A stretch of 64,000 nucleotides of DNA from Moorena sp. SIO3I8 (lineage in GTDB: Bacteria > Cyanobacteriota > Cyanobacteriia > Cyanobacteriales > Coleofasciculaceae), in assembly GCF_010692325.1 (NCBI RefSeq), contig NZ_JAAHHW010000011.1:32322-96321 (forward strand), written 5' to 3'. The stretch's first letter is position 1. The number at the start of each line of letters is the position of its first letter. The notes under the pieces are model-generated. The model searched no databases. It was not told the DNA's origin and saw nothing but the letters and a program-made list of their open reading frames with translations. The position numbers were made by a program, and so were the translations under genes. This document shows positions 36,903 to 46,420 of this stretch, in pieces.

Positions 36903-37523
36903 TTAGTCATTTACCGCTCTAATGGGAACTTGAACTTCACTGCGCTTTAGGGGTTCCGGAACAAAGGGAGAATCATAGAAAAAGCGACGGGGTTTACCAA
37001 CGACGGTATACTCCGAGTGTTGGGCTAACCATTCCTTCAACTGCTCAATACTTTGTTGGTAGCTGATATAACTATAGCTACCTTTCATCCCAAGGCTGAC
37101 TACTGTCATCGGTGGTATGTCTTCTACCTGAATATTCTTTTCAATCTGCTCAGGAGTGATATTACGGCGGTGGTATAGAAATGATACATAGGCAACACCA
37201 AGCTGAGCAAGGGAATCTCCCTGACTACTTTCCAGGGTACTGATCGGATAACGAGTTTCGACCGGAGCAGTCATGGAAATATCGTTAGAGCTAATATGAC
37301 GGTACAGGGAGCCAAAAGCACGATTAGCTGCCTCAGACAGCTCCCCAGAGTAGGGTACTGTGGCAGCGCGATAGGCAGGGTAGTGTTTGATTTCGATTTT
37401 GCCAGCTGGGGTAGGAGGTGGAAACCCTTCTGGTAGGGGAGCAGAGGCAGCACTGAACACTCTCCATCCCAGTAAGACAATTGCCAGTAAGCCTACAGGC
37501 AAGAGAAATTTGGATAGCTTCAT
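36903..37523 (-). CDS. SOUL heme-binding family protein, exported
   Basis: 206 residues. N-terminal hydrophobic segment (FLLPVGLLAIVLLGWRVF, about residues 5-22) as signal/anchor, then the SOUL domain: IEIKHYPAYRAATVPYSGE, ISMTAPVETRYP and a C-terminal PRRFFYDSPFVPEPLKRSEVQVPI. SOUL/HBP proteins bind heme or tetrapyrroles with low specificity. Situated upstream of the hydrolase gene. Confidence 0.9.
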   Translation of the reverse strand: MKLSKFLLPVGLLAIVLLGWRVFSAASAPLPEGFPPPTPAGKIEIKHYPAYRAATVPYSGELSEAANRAFGSLYRHISSNDISMTAPVETRYPISTLESSQGDSLAQLGVAYVSFLYHRRNITPEQIEKNIQVEDIPPMTVVSLGMKGSYSYISYQQSIEQLKEWLAQHSEYTVVGKPRRFFYDSPFVPEPLKRSEVQVPIRAVND

Positions 37524-37793
37524 CAGGGAGCAAAATTAACTAACAGTGGAAGACTACGCCTTGTTTAGCAAGTTCAAGATCATTATAGTTATAAGAAGAA
37601 GGAAAAATTACGAATAACAAAAAGCGACTTGAGCATAAACCAACTAACTAACCGGACTTGATCAGCATTTCCAAATAGATAAGGAAACCAAATCCTGATT
37701 TCGGATAACACCAAAAAATCATCGGGTTGTCTTGATGCAGTCGCTTTTTTGATCAATACTAGTTTCACATCTCCTTTTAAAAGCCTATAACTA

Positions 37794-38267
37794 ATGAATT
37801 ACTGGTTGATGAAGTCGGAACCACAAGTCTATAGCATCACTGATCTGGAAAAAGAAGGTAAAACAATTTGGGATGGGGTTCGTAATTACCAAGCTCGAAA
37901 CTTTCTGCGTGAAATGAAGGAGGTAGACTTGGCTTTTTTCTACCATTCCAATACTAAACCCCCTGGAATTGTGGGCTTAATGGAAATTATTAAAAGTGAA
38001 GTAGTTGACCCGACTCAATTTGACCAAACTAGCCGTTACTACGACCCCAAATCAAGTGTTGAATCTCCGCGCTGGCATACTGTGGTAGTGCAATTTGTCG
38101 AGGTTTTTACCGATTTGCTAGAGCTTTCAACCCTTAAACAGGAGTTTAGCGACCAAGAGCTATGGGTTACTAGACGTGGAAATCGACTCTCGGTGATGCC
38201 AGTTTCTCAGACAGTAGCTCAGAAAATTCTAGGCATCACTCAAGCCAAAAATCCAAGTCAAAGGTAA
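37794..38267 (+). CDS. EVE domain-containing protein
   Basis: 157 residues. MNYWLMKSEPQVYSITDLEKEGKTIWDGVRNYQARNFLR and FYHSNTKPPGIVGLMEI are the hallmarks of the EVE domain, a PUA-like fold that binds modified bases (thymocyte nuclear protein 1 family). Single-domain, complete, cytosolic. Role in cyanobacteria unknown. The ydcF-like pseudogene starts 20 bp downstream on the same strand, so the two were probably an operon. Confidence 0.95.
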   Translation: MNYWLMKSEPQVYSITDLEKEGKTIWDGVRNYQARNFLREMKEVDLAFFYHSNTKPPGIVGLMEIIKSEVVDPTQFDQTSRYYDPKSSVESPRWHTVVVQFVEVFTDLLELSTLKQEFSDQELWVTRRGNRLSVMPVSQTVAQKILGITQAKNPSQR

Positions 38268-38631
38268 TATTTCAGGCCGATTAATGAATGATAAACTTGT
38301 CACGAGCAGTAAAATGGCGAAGACGCCTAAGACTTTGGGGGTTATTAACCCTAGCACTTTTTTTGTGTGGCTGGCTGCTAATTAATACTCTGAGATTGCA
38401 GGCAGCAGCATCAGCACCTGTGGATACGTTCTTTGTCCTAGGGGGGAGTATTCGTCGAGAAATCCATGTTGCTGAATTAGTCAAACAGCACCCAGACAAG
38501 CGAATTCTGATTTCTCATGGATCCCCAGACCCCTGCATTTGGCTAATTTTTCAGCGGGAGATGGCATCTTCGGAACAGGTTTGGTTAGAAAAGTGTGCTA
38601 ATTCTACCTTTGGTAACTTTTTCTTTAGCTT

Positions 38632-38928
38632 CTAGCAAAAGAAGCCCCACAACGAACATTCGCAGCATGAGTGTGGGATGAATTTTGCACAAGATATTTA
38701 TGTAATAGGGAACAATTACGATTGAAGATCGTCTATAATAAAAGAAGTAGGGAAGACAAATTAAGAGCTAACCGCCACCTACTTACTAAAAATAGAACTT
38801 ATTTATTGTTCCGGCGCGGAGGGGCATCCAGTGTCGTTAATAAAGCTTACCGAATATCCGTTCCCGTTAGGTGGAGTTGGTAAGAAGCCCACACTGTAAT
38901 CTTTGATAAGCGTGTGGGAGTATGTCAC
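38632..38928 (+). mobile_element. ~297-bp IS200/IS605-type MITE inside the ydcF-like gene
   Basis: Left end starts CTAGCAAAAGAAGCCCCAC with a CCCACA...TGTGGG palindrome; right end GAAGCCCACACTGTAATC...GTGTGGGAGTATGTCAC matches the right end of the TnpB element (22870-22913) in hairpin, loop (TAATCTTTGAT) and terminal GTCAC. No target duplication, as expected of this family. The interior has no transposase; it seems to keep only a residual 3' tnpB-like/omega RNA segment. Confidence 0.85.
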
Positions 38929-39281
38929 TATCCCAATTTTCCGGCGTTGGGGTGTTCGTAGGGTTAAGTTAATTACCTCTTGCACCCATCTACCACGGGC
39001 TCAGTGGATGGCGCAAATTCTACTGGGAGCTCATGGGATTTGGGTAGACACAGATTTGGTGCCAGAGAAAGGTATTCCTGGTAATTCAGAATCCCCTCTC
39101 AAAACTGGGATAGACATTGCTCGCAGCTTGGTTTGGGCGCTGCTGTCTCAAGTCATTCAACCCCGATGCTCTGATCTAATCCAGCTCACGGATGTAGACA
39201 TGAAGGCTTGGGGTGAGTCGGGTTTCAAGTGTGAGCGTCAGGGCGGAATTTCCTCAGGTGCGACCCGTGGCGAATTTATAG

Positions 39282-39317
39282 CAGAAGTCAGAAGTCAGAA
39301 GTCAGAAGTCAGAAGTC
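39282..39317 (+). repeat. AGAAGTC heptamer array
   Basis: Five tandem 7-mers AGAAGTC at the 3' end of the ydcF-like pseudogene, encoding the terminal EVRSQKSEVRSQ. Confidence 0.9.
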
Positions 39318-39510
39318 AAACTCTTGCGCTTACTTAGGTTTGAGACTTTTGTCATGTCCGCGCCTGCCCTGGCGACTGCTATAATTCTTAATGGGTCAAG
39401 CGCACCTAGGGAGATTTGATCTCTACTGTCATTGGTGCAAACCAAAAGCAACAATCCCCGTCTCTGAGCGAGCGGAGATTGTCAATTAACCCAAAGGTTC
39501 AACTGAGCCA

Positions 39511-41268
39511 TTATTTGACTATGCGCTTCCAGGGAGCAAAGCCATTTTCAACACCCTTCAGACTAGCAGCTAAGCTGGGGTAATGTCGGAGCACAACACT
39601 TATGAAAGTGTTCTTTTCAATCCAGTCCAAACCGAATTGAGTATAGATTTCGGCAGTGTAATCCTTGGTAAAGAAGCGATCGCTTTTCAGTCGTCGGGAT
39701 GCCATCAGAATGAATATCCGAAAGGCGGTATCGCTGAAACCAAATCCCTTGGGAGGATTTTCGGCAAACATACCTATCATTAGGTCTACACTATCGATAT
39801 CATTGTTGTAAACCTCCCGCAATTCTTTCGCCCATTCTGGCTTCTCAGTGATTTCCTCGAAGGATTTAACTCGATCGCGACCAATTAGTTCCCGGAACTG
39901 GTTGTAGCGGGGAACCCCTCGCTCCCGGTCTCGCAGGATATCTACAGCAGCTAAGTCAAATACTTCACCGTTGTCCCTCACTAGCTGCTGCAATTTCTTT
40001 GGATAATTGTAAAGGGTGACAGCACCTGGGTGGCTGATTCCGAAGGTGTAGAATAAATCAGCTATATCTACCTGTTCTAGAATGGCACGTGAGCGCTTGC
40101 CAGACACTTCAAAAAAGTCTTTCGTCAGCAGCTCTTTACCGTCTTTAACTGAGTAAAACGGGAATTCATCGGGGATGAGGGGATGCATCCGATACACAGA
40201 AACGAATTCTTCGGTGAGGTAGTAGGGAGCACTGTGGTGGTCAATAGATGATCCGATAATGCCGCTGACTACTTCACTGTCCCCAATACGCCCAAAGCGA
40301 TTTTTGAATTCCTCACCCAATATACCCCACCAATTCGTTCTCATGGCAACTTGCAAAGCGGGATGTGCCAGGATGCCCGGAGTCCATTCCACAGTATGAA
40401 TTTTAGCTAGCAAGGCAGCATTAATCAGTCGAGCGTGGTCGAACAGGTCATCATCTGTCCAGTCAGGGTATTGTTTTTTCAGATGATCACAGATAGTGTT
40501 GTGCTCTTTGACGAACAGGATATGCAACATGCTTAGTCCTATCCACCAGTTATCGTCAAAGCCCACAATATCGATTCCGTTCTCTGGGTTGACAGGTAAC
40601 AAACCGTCATCACCAATGATCATCTTACCATCGACATGGCTACGCACCTTATCAATAGTTTCCTGATTACTGCCATAGATTTGGGAAGCATCCCACCAGT
40701 GAGTTTCTTGGTTGATAAAGGTTGGGGGATTTTTGGTATCGTCTTCAGAACGAGTAGGGTCTTTTGGAGTTTTTTCGATTTCCAGAGGTCTATGCTCTTC
40801 GGGCCAGGGGTCATCCTGTTCCAGAGGAATCTCGATTTTCTCTTCGGAATCATTAAAGGTATGAGAAAACCAATCGTGAGTCTGGAATTGAATCCAAGCT
40901 GCAGCTGTTAGGTTTAAGGTCGAAGCTGGGACAAATTCATCCCGGGTCAATAACTTCCGACTGATCGTACGGGGGTTGGGATTGAGTAAATTCTTTTCGT
41001 CGGGGTATGCGTATTTCAGGGCTACATTGCGTCCAAAGCGGGTGCCAGCCATCCCCATTTTGGGATCATTGGGGTCATTAAATGAACCATCCGCTGTACG
41101 AATTTTAAGATGGCGACCATCAGGACTAGGAGTCGGTTCAGGGGGCTCCCCTTTTGTGGGTAATTGGGAGGTATCGTGCAGGTTTTCTTCCCGCATATTC
41201 TCGCGGAATTTATTTAATTTGAACAGGGCTAGAGGAGTAGGAAACTTATGCCAAGGTTTCTTTGTCAT
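39511..41268 (-). CDS. Heme peroxidase family protein, alpha-dioxygenase-like
   Basis: 585 residues of the animal-type heme peroxidase superfamily. Distal histidine H131 in AAAWIQFQTHDWFSH, proximal histidine H362 in SVYRMHPLIPDE, and Y407 in DLFYTFGISHPGAVTLYNYPKK, the place of the catalytic tyrosine of cyclooxygenases and plant alpha-dioxygenases. Length and motifs best fit fatty-acid alpha-dioxygenases, which add O2 to the alpha-carbon to give 2-hydroperoxy acids. No signal peptide. It follows the P450 gene after 315 bp on the same strand and belongs to the heme-enzyme cluster 39511-49756. The activity is inferred; a peroxidase role remains possible. Confidence 0.85.
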   Translation of the reverse strand: MTKKPWHKFPTPLALFKLNKFRENMREENLHDTSQLPTKGEPPEPTPSPDGRHLKIRTADGSFNDPNDPKMGMAGTRFGRNVALKYAYPDEKNLLNPNPRTISRKLLTRDEFVPASTLNLTAAAWIQFQTHDWFSHTFNDSEEKIEIPLEQDDPWPEEHRPLEIEKTPKDPTRSEDDTKNPPTFINQETHWWDASQIYGSNQETIDKVRSHVDGKMIIGDDGLLPVNPENGIDIVGFDDNWWIGLSMLHILFVKEHNTICDHLKKQYPDWTDDDLFDHARLINAALLAKIHTVEWTPGILAHPALQVAMRTNWWGILGEEFKNRFGRIGDSEVVSGIIGSSIDHHSAPYYLTEEFVSVYRMHPLIPDEFPFYSVKDGKELLTKDFFEVSGKRSRAILEQVDIADLFYTFGISHPGAVTLYNYPKKLQQLVRDNGEVFDLAAVDILRDRERGVPRYNQFRELIGRDRVKSFEEITEKPEWAKELREVYNNDIDSVDLMIGMFAENPPKGFGFSDTAFRIFILMASRRLKSDRFFTKDYTAEIYTQFGLDWIEKNTFISVVLRHYPSLAASLKGVENGFAPWKRIVK

Positions 41269-41583
41269 TGTGCTAATTCCTTTAGTTTTTATTACCGAGG
41301 TATTTAGTGTTTTAGGTTGGGAGTGTCAGGAATTCCGGTCAGAGCTTACTGCTCACTCCTAAGCTTAGGTGAATAGGACTGAGCATGATCTTAATTAATC
41401 CTTAATTCACCGTTGTCTAGCTCTTTCTATTTCTTAGTTTTTTATGTTGATCATAACTCATTAATTTATAAATTAAAGAGGATTGACTAATAAATCTAGT
41501 GTTGTATAATTTACAGGGATTGACAGTACCCATCTCGGGTACTCTTTGCTGATCACTCAACTGTCAATTAATTTCACAAGCCG
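41269..41583. other. Gap between P450 and alpha-dioxygenase-like genes
   Basis: 315 bp, AT-rich, no ORF. It may carry a separate promoter for the alpha-dioxygenase-like gene; no element can be assigned with confidence. Confidence 0.4.
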
Positions 41584-42876
41584 TCAAGGGTTAACAAATT
41601 GGATATCCTTTTCTGGGAAGTAGGCTGGTAGAGGGTCTCGGGAGAGTACATTGGTTTTGGATGTCAGCTGCTGCTGGTCTAGGAGAATTGCGATCGCACT
41701 CTTACAAACAAACAGGATCAAATCCCTTCCGGGGCAAGTACGAGATCCTCTGAGAAACAAATTGGAGTAAGTCGAATTGTCCTGATCGCTCGGATCTAGC
41801 CACCGTTGAGGTACAAACGAATCGGTGGATGGGTCTAAAGACCGTTCCCGTTGCATGATTGGGAAAAAGTGTAGAATTTCCATGTCTGGCGGAATACGGG
41901 TGTTATTATAAGCGTCGCCAGCTGTTGTAATGTGAAAGGTTCTGGTCACTGGAGGGAACAAACGACCAGTTTCCAACAAACAAGCTTCTAAATAGCTGAG
42001 TTTAGCAATGGTTGAGGCTTTCTCTAACGAACCCGCTTCCTTGATTTCCTGTCGCACCCGTTCGAGCACTTCTGGTCTAGAGGTAATCAGAGTAAGGGTT
42101 CTCGCCAGCAAGTCAGTTCCTGAACCAGTAAAAGTAAACATCCAGTGGGGGATTTGTTGCAGGAGTTCCTCTTCAGTAGTGTAGGGCTTTATGCCATGAG
42201 CCATAGACAACAGGCATGGCTTTTCAGACGCTTCGCTGCCTTCCCAAAGCTGCTCAAGAGTTTCATAAAATTTTTCTAAACGCTTAGTTTCAAACCTTCC
42301 CAATAGAATCCGCTTGATCGGATTTCCCACCATTGAGAATAACACCTGTATATCCTTGATCAACCGCTCAGGAGCAACATTTTCTCCAAACACGATGCCA
42401 AGCATTGCCTGACCCATACATTCCCGGATATCCTCAATGTTGGACACTGGGTTTGAAAAAGCATGATTTACCTGTTCGAGGAAAGCCTGTTGGTACTGGT
42501 GCTGGCAACCTGTGCCAAGCACTCCCTCGTTATAAGGTCTCAGGCGCTGCCACTGTTGATCATGGCTGATAGTGAGGGCGTTGGGGGCAAGGAAAGACAT
42601 ACCATCCTTCTTGAGATTCCCTTCGATATAGCCTTGGCTGTCTGGTGGGTCTTGTAAAATCCGGTCTGATAAGTCACGCCCAGATACTAGCAAGACTTTC
42701 TTGAGAAGAAAGTTTAGAATGACATTTTTACTACCATAGCGTTTGATTACATCCTGAATCCAACCCCCTAATACTTTTTCAAGGTCGAAACCACGGGGGT
42801 TACGGATAAAGCCACTGGCTAGATTACCCAGAAGCCGTAACAAGTCGAGTACATTGGTAGAAGGGTAGGTGTTCAT
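41584..42876 (-). CDS. Cytochrome P450 lacking the usual acid-alcohol pair
   Basis: 430 residues, no membrane anchor. Heme thiolate C381 in FLRGSRTCPGRDLILF, ExxR at E302-R305 (LLETGRLFPP). The I-helix reads FTGSGTDLL (249-257): where monooxygenases have A/G-G-x-D/E-T-T, the acid is Gly253. The segment after the cysteine, CPGRD-LILFV, is like that of CYP74 enzymes (C-A/P-G-K-D). Both features suggest a P450 that rearranges or cleaves fatty-acid hydroperoxides, or a peroxygenase, rather than an O2-activating one. The start overlaps the stop of the SDR remnant (TAATG), a sign of former translational coupling. Confidence 0.9.
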   Translation of the reverse strand: MNTYPSTNVLDLLRLLGNLASGFIRNPRGFDLEKVLGGWIQDVIKRYGSKNVILNFLLKKVLLVSGRDLSDRILQDPPDSQGYIEGNLKKDGMSFLAPNALTISHDQQWQRLRPYNEGVLGTGCQHQYQQAFLEQVNHAFSNPVSNIEDIRECMGQAMLGIVFGENVAPERLIKDIQVLFSMVGNPIKRILLGRFETKRLEKFYETLEQLWEGSEASEKPCLLSMAHGIKPYTTEEELLQQIPHWMFTFTGSGTDLLARTLTLITSRPEVLERVRQEIKEAGSLEKASTIAKLSYLEACLLETGRLFPPVTRTFHITTAGDAYNNTRIPPDMEILHFFPIMQRERSLDPSTDSFVPQRWLDPSDQDNSTYSNLFLRGSRTCPGRDLILFVCKSAIAILLDQQQLTSKTNVLSRDPLPAYFPEKDIQFVNP

Positions 42877-43311
42877 TATTCATTGCTCATTGTTTTGTTG
42901 ACAAATCTTTCTTGAGGCTTTCTTTGAAACTTATCCATTGCTTCTATTTTCATGAAGGCTATCAGCTTAAGCCAGAATTTATAAATCCACTGCCTAATCA
43001 GAACTAGTGGCTCCTTTCTTGCATGTTTCTTACCACTTGGGTTACTAGATTTCGGGGCATAAATCTTATACTCAGGGCAAGCAACTGGTTTTTGAGACCA
43101 GGGACAACACCGGAATAACCCTGACAAATGTCCCAAATTTTTCCCTAAAATCCTCGGCCAGTTGAGATAGTTTCGACTCACTTCTGGCAACTAGTACTAA
43201 CTTGTAGCCATCGCGAGCAAATAACTTAGTAAATTCATAACCAATGCCACTGGATGCACCAGTAATCAGAGCGGTTTTGGGACGATCCTTTACCTGATTT
43301 TTTAGATTCAT
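42876..43311 (-). pseudogene. Short-chain dehydrogenase/reductase, broken
   Basis: The N-terminus is an SDR: KTALITGASSGIGYEFTKLFARDGYKLVLVARSESKLSQLAEDFREKFG, with the TGxxxGxG NAD(P) motif. After about 65 codons it meets a frameshift/deletion; the other frame then continues about 60 codons (YKIYAPKSSNP...WIYKFWLKLIAFMKIEAMDKFQRKPQERF) to a TAA that overlaps the ATG of the P450 gene. The catalytic YxxxK part is gone. The tail could be that of the SDR or of another lost gene. Confidence 0.75.
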
Positions 43312-44158
43312 TTGAGGTGTATTTTTACAAAAATTAACCCAGGAAATCTTGAAGAATTATTTCGATAGCCTTTCCAAAGGAATTGGAAACAAGGATTAGA
43401 GTTTTTTCATTACAAAAAATCCCTAGATACTTGATTAGCTCTAGCATGCATGCCTCTTGCCTCTTGCCTTTCCCTAAGGGATTATGTTCACAACTCAAAT
43501 GGAAATGCTATGTAGGTTATAGTTATCCACTAGTAGTTGTAACTTAAATTACATTTTCAGCAGATCACCAGATCCTAGGGCAATGAAAAATCAAACCAAT
43601 GAAGCACGCAGAGGGACTATAGTTGAGGTATAGCATACTTTTGAGAAATTTAGGGAGAATGGAGACCCTAGCTGAAGTAGGTGGTTCAGTTGCCAAAAAT
43701 CTCTCTATTGCCTTGATAGTTATCCTCACAGGGAGCTTTTCCAAAACCGGATTGTTGTTAAAAAACTTAATAATTACCAAATATCAATGATCTTCAAGTC
43801 ATAATGGAAAGTGTTGGAAATTAGAGTTTTTCGAGGAGAGACTTAAAAAGATCCAACTGGGGAGCAAGATTTTGTCAGGACTTACCCAAAATTGGCCAAC
43901 AAACGCCCTTATACAAATTTGTGATAGTTCAATGACTCCTCCCCCACCCCAAAGCAAGGGGATTGGGTCAAAGGGGATAGTCACTGACAGTAATTTATTC
44001 CTAGCCTAGGGACAGCGCGTAGCAGAGAATCGGGGATCAGAACCAAATAAGCGTCACAAAATAGAAAGGAAAAAAGACAAATGACATCCTTATTGTTATT
44101 TACTCTCAATAGCAGCCTTAGAAAGTTTTCCTAAAAAAATATTCGGCCAGCATCTGGA
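43312..44158. other. Gene-free junction region with decayed sequence
   Basis: 847 bp without a convincing gene. Around 43805-43990 a short reading (WKVLEIRVFRGET) and a GTCAGGACTTACCCAAA end-like sequence suggest remnants of an insertion sequence. The region separates the SDR remnant from the oppositely oriented OYE fragment and looks like a rearrangement scar. Confidence 0.4.
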
Positions 44159-44221
44159 ATGCTAGGCATTGAGCTTGTAGCTTGCTTTATTCCGACAAAA
44201 GCCAAGATTCAACTAAATCAA

Positions 44222-45028
44222 ATGGAAAAGGATATAATTTTTGAACCGTTGGAGTTCCGAAACTTGACCCTAAAGAATCGGATCTTTCGTTCTAATATCT
44301 CTGGTCGATTTGACAACTATGATGGTTCCGGTAACCAGGCACGAATCAATTGGGAAGAGAAATTTGCCCGAGGCGGCGTCGGTGCAATCGTCTCTTCCTT
44401 TACACCCGTCCAAATCCGAGGACGAATTTTACCTAACTATGCCACGATTGACCGGGATGATCGAATTCCTTTCTGGCGCAAGGTCGGGGAGAAAGTTCAT
44501 GAATATGACTGTAAGTTTTTGATGCAACTGAGCCACTCTGGTCGTCAGCGGGATGTTGGTGGTGTGGAGAATTTGTATAATAAGGGTCTTAGTTCAACCA
44601 GTGAAACTGAGTCATTTCATGGGCTGGAGTGTCAGGCAATGACACGCAAGGAAATCAAGGAAATGATTCAGGCGTTCGCTGATGGTGCCAGACGAGCTCG
44701 TGAGGCAGGACTTGATGGGGTAGAACTGCACAGTGCCAATGGCTATCTGATTACCCAATTTCTGAGTTCAGGCATCAACGACCGCAAGGATGAGTATGGC
44801 GGTTCTCTGGAAAATCGAGCTCGTTTCTTACTGGAGATTATCCAGGCAATACGCAAAGAGGTAGGAAACGATTTTCACCTCCAGGCAAAAATCAGTGCAG
44901 TGGAATACAACGATGCTGTGATTCCTTGGGACAAGCCTGGGAATACCCTGGAAGACTCTATCCAAATCTGCAAGTGGGTGGAGGAAGCTGGAGCAGATGC
45001 CCTTCATGTACCAAATCCGCTTGACTGA
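44222..45028 (+). pseudogene. Old yellow enzyme family NADH:flavin oxidoreductase, C-terminally truncated
   Basis: 268 codons from ATG 44222. Clear OYE TIM barrel: IIFEPLEFRNLTLKNRIFRSN, LMQLSHSGRQRD, DGVELHSANGYLITQFLSSG (the H-x-x-N pair that binds the substrate carbonyl), NDRKDEYGGSLENRARFLLEI. It stops at GADALHVPNPLD, where complete proteins go on for 100 or more residues to close the barrel and FMN site. It is on the plus strand, opposite to the surrounding cluster. Related enzymes reduce alpha,beta-unsaturated carbonyls, including oxylipins. Probably non-functional. Confidence 0.85.
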
Positions 45029-45179
45029 GACTCTATTCAAAAAAATCAAAGTCCTTGCCTAGAGAGGATTTGATGATTTGTGTAACTACACTATGATAAC
45101 CGGATTTGGGATCAATGGGTATTCCCTAGTTCCGTTGGTGTAACTTTTCTGTGTTGAGAGTCTTAACCCAAACTCATAT

Positions 45180-46355
45180 TTATTGATCAATAATCCAATC
45201 ACTCTGCGGCTCTATTCGTTTATCTCCATTCATCTGCTGCCGAAACTTAGATGTTTCTAGGTAAATATATTTTCTGGCTCTACTTTGGTTACCTAAAGGT
45301 CGGTGCTCGGCAATGCAATGCCACGGATTATAGGAGAGATTGCGAGCAAATGCGAGTTGAACTGGTGAATCGAATTTTTGAGCAGGGATACGCAGTGTTG
45401 CCACTTTGATGTAAGGAGACAGAGTTTCAGACCAGACCACTGAAGCATTTTCAATGGGCATCCGGTGAGGATCTGTTTGAAATTGCACCATGAAATCAAA
45501 ACAGACCTCTCGTTCGTCCAATACCTTGACCATCGCTTCTCGGAGATAGTCATAGGACGGATTTTTAGGGATAGGGGTTTTCTCGTCAGTGCTGGGTTTA
45601 ATGGAATATTGGACTGCTTTTCTTTCCCCATAGAGGTAAGGGACACAACTGAAATACCTCACTTCTAAAGGACTGGTATGGGCTTTGGCATAGAGCCCCT
45701 GCATGATTGCATCTAACAGATGAGAGTCAAAAGGATTCAGAAAATACCAGGCGGGGGTGTCGTTAAAAACCTGTCGTTGTAACTTGATATTTTCAATAAT
45801 ATTGGGGGTGGTAAAGGTAGGAGAACTGATCCCTGTGAAGTCTTGGGTCATCTTTTCATCATCAATAAGTTTTTCAGCTTCTACATCCATCAGTTTGATG
45901 CCAATGCTAAGAATGCCATTGTTGTATAAATCATGGGTTTCTAAAGGCCCAGGACCTGAAAACCGCACCCAAGCAGCATAGGTTCTGGTTTCTCGAAAGA
46001 TGCCTACTCTTAACTCATCAGCTAAATCGGGAAGAACTTCAAAGGTTGCTTTAACAACTCCATAAGTTTTGGTATTGCCAGCTCGCTCAGCCACTTTTCC
46101 GGTGTAGTTTTTTTTCAAAAACTCAGTCATTTGCTGAGCAATCTCTCGGGTAATTTTTTCTTCATCCGGCAGGAGTTTTTCTTGAGCAATAGCCAGATGA
46201 TCGTTTTTCCTACTTAGATTGATGATAAATTGGGTAACTGCTTGAATTTTTTTTTGAAACAAGCGGTCGAAGCTATCTCGAATAGCAGGATTCAATCGAC
46301 GTGTGAAGTTAATTAATTTCACGGAAAGGGCGTTAACTATTTTTGGGATGCTCAT
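45180..46355 (-). CDS. Catalase-related heme protein
   Basis: 391 residues, much shorter than true catalases. VVKATFEVLPDLADELRVGIFRETRTYAAWVRFSG and the C-terminal IAEHRPLGNQSRARKYIYLETSKFR match the catalase-like family that includes allene oxide synthases; R-K-Y-I-Y fits the proximal Tyr motif R-x-F/Y-x-Y. At the distal histidine position the segment reads GNTKTYG: Asn94 stands where most members have His (HxKxxG). ATG 46355 is preferred since AAGGA lies 8 nt before it; an ATG at 46364 abuts that site. It follows the DyP gene by 66 bp. Confidence 0.85.
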   Translation of the reverse strand: MSIPKIVNALSVKLINFTRRLNPAIRDSFDRLFQKKIQAVTQFIINLSRKNDHLAIAQEKLLPDEEKITREIAQQMTEFLKKNYTGKVAERAGNTKTYGVVKATFEVLPDLADELRVGIFRETRTYAAWVRFSGPGPLETHDLYNNGILSIGIKLMDVEAEKLIDDEKMTQDFTGISSPTFTTPNIIENIKLQRQVFNDTPAWYFLNPFDSHLLDAIMQGLYAKAHTSPLEVRYFSCVPYLYGERKAVQYSIKPSTDEKTPIPKNPSYDYLREAMVKVLDEREVCFDFMVQFQTDPHRMPIENASVVWSETLSPYIKVATLRIPAQKFDSPVQLAFARNLSYNPWHCIAEHRPLGNQSRARKYIYLETSKFRQQMNGDKRIEPQSDWIIDQ

Positions 46356-46420
46356 GGCTCTCATCCTTCACAAAATCTGATTTTATGAATTAAGTTCTAT
46401 TGCTTGGTCATTTTGAGCAT

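Larger units (their letters stand above)
38288..39337 (+). pseudogene. YdcF/ElyC-like protein gene split by a mobile element
   Basis: The 5' part encodes an N-terminal membrane helix (LRLWGLLTLALFLCGWLLI) and the DUF218 start VDTFFVLGGSIRREIHVAEL...LISHGSPDPC up to STFGNFFFS; the 3' part resumes with IPIFRRWGVRRVKLITSCTHLPRAQWMAQILLG. Removing 38632-38928 restores one continuous reading frame (FFSF-IPIFRRW), which locates the insertion precisely. The 3' end is also extended through an AGAAGTC heptamer array. DUF218 proteins act in envelope/polysaccharide metabolism. Confidence 0.9.

Noticed and set aside
43565..43780. 71-codon minus-strand frame as a gene
   Set aside because: No family resemblance, no start signal and location in a rearrangement scar.
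44159..44221. Upstream ATG giving a longer OYE fragment
   Set aside because: The OYE family starts at MEKDIIFEPLEF; the upstream part has no homology and no ribosome binding site.
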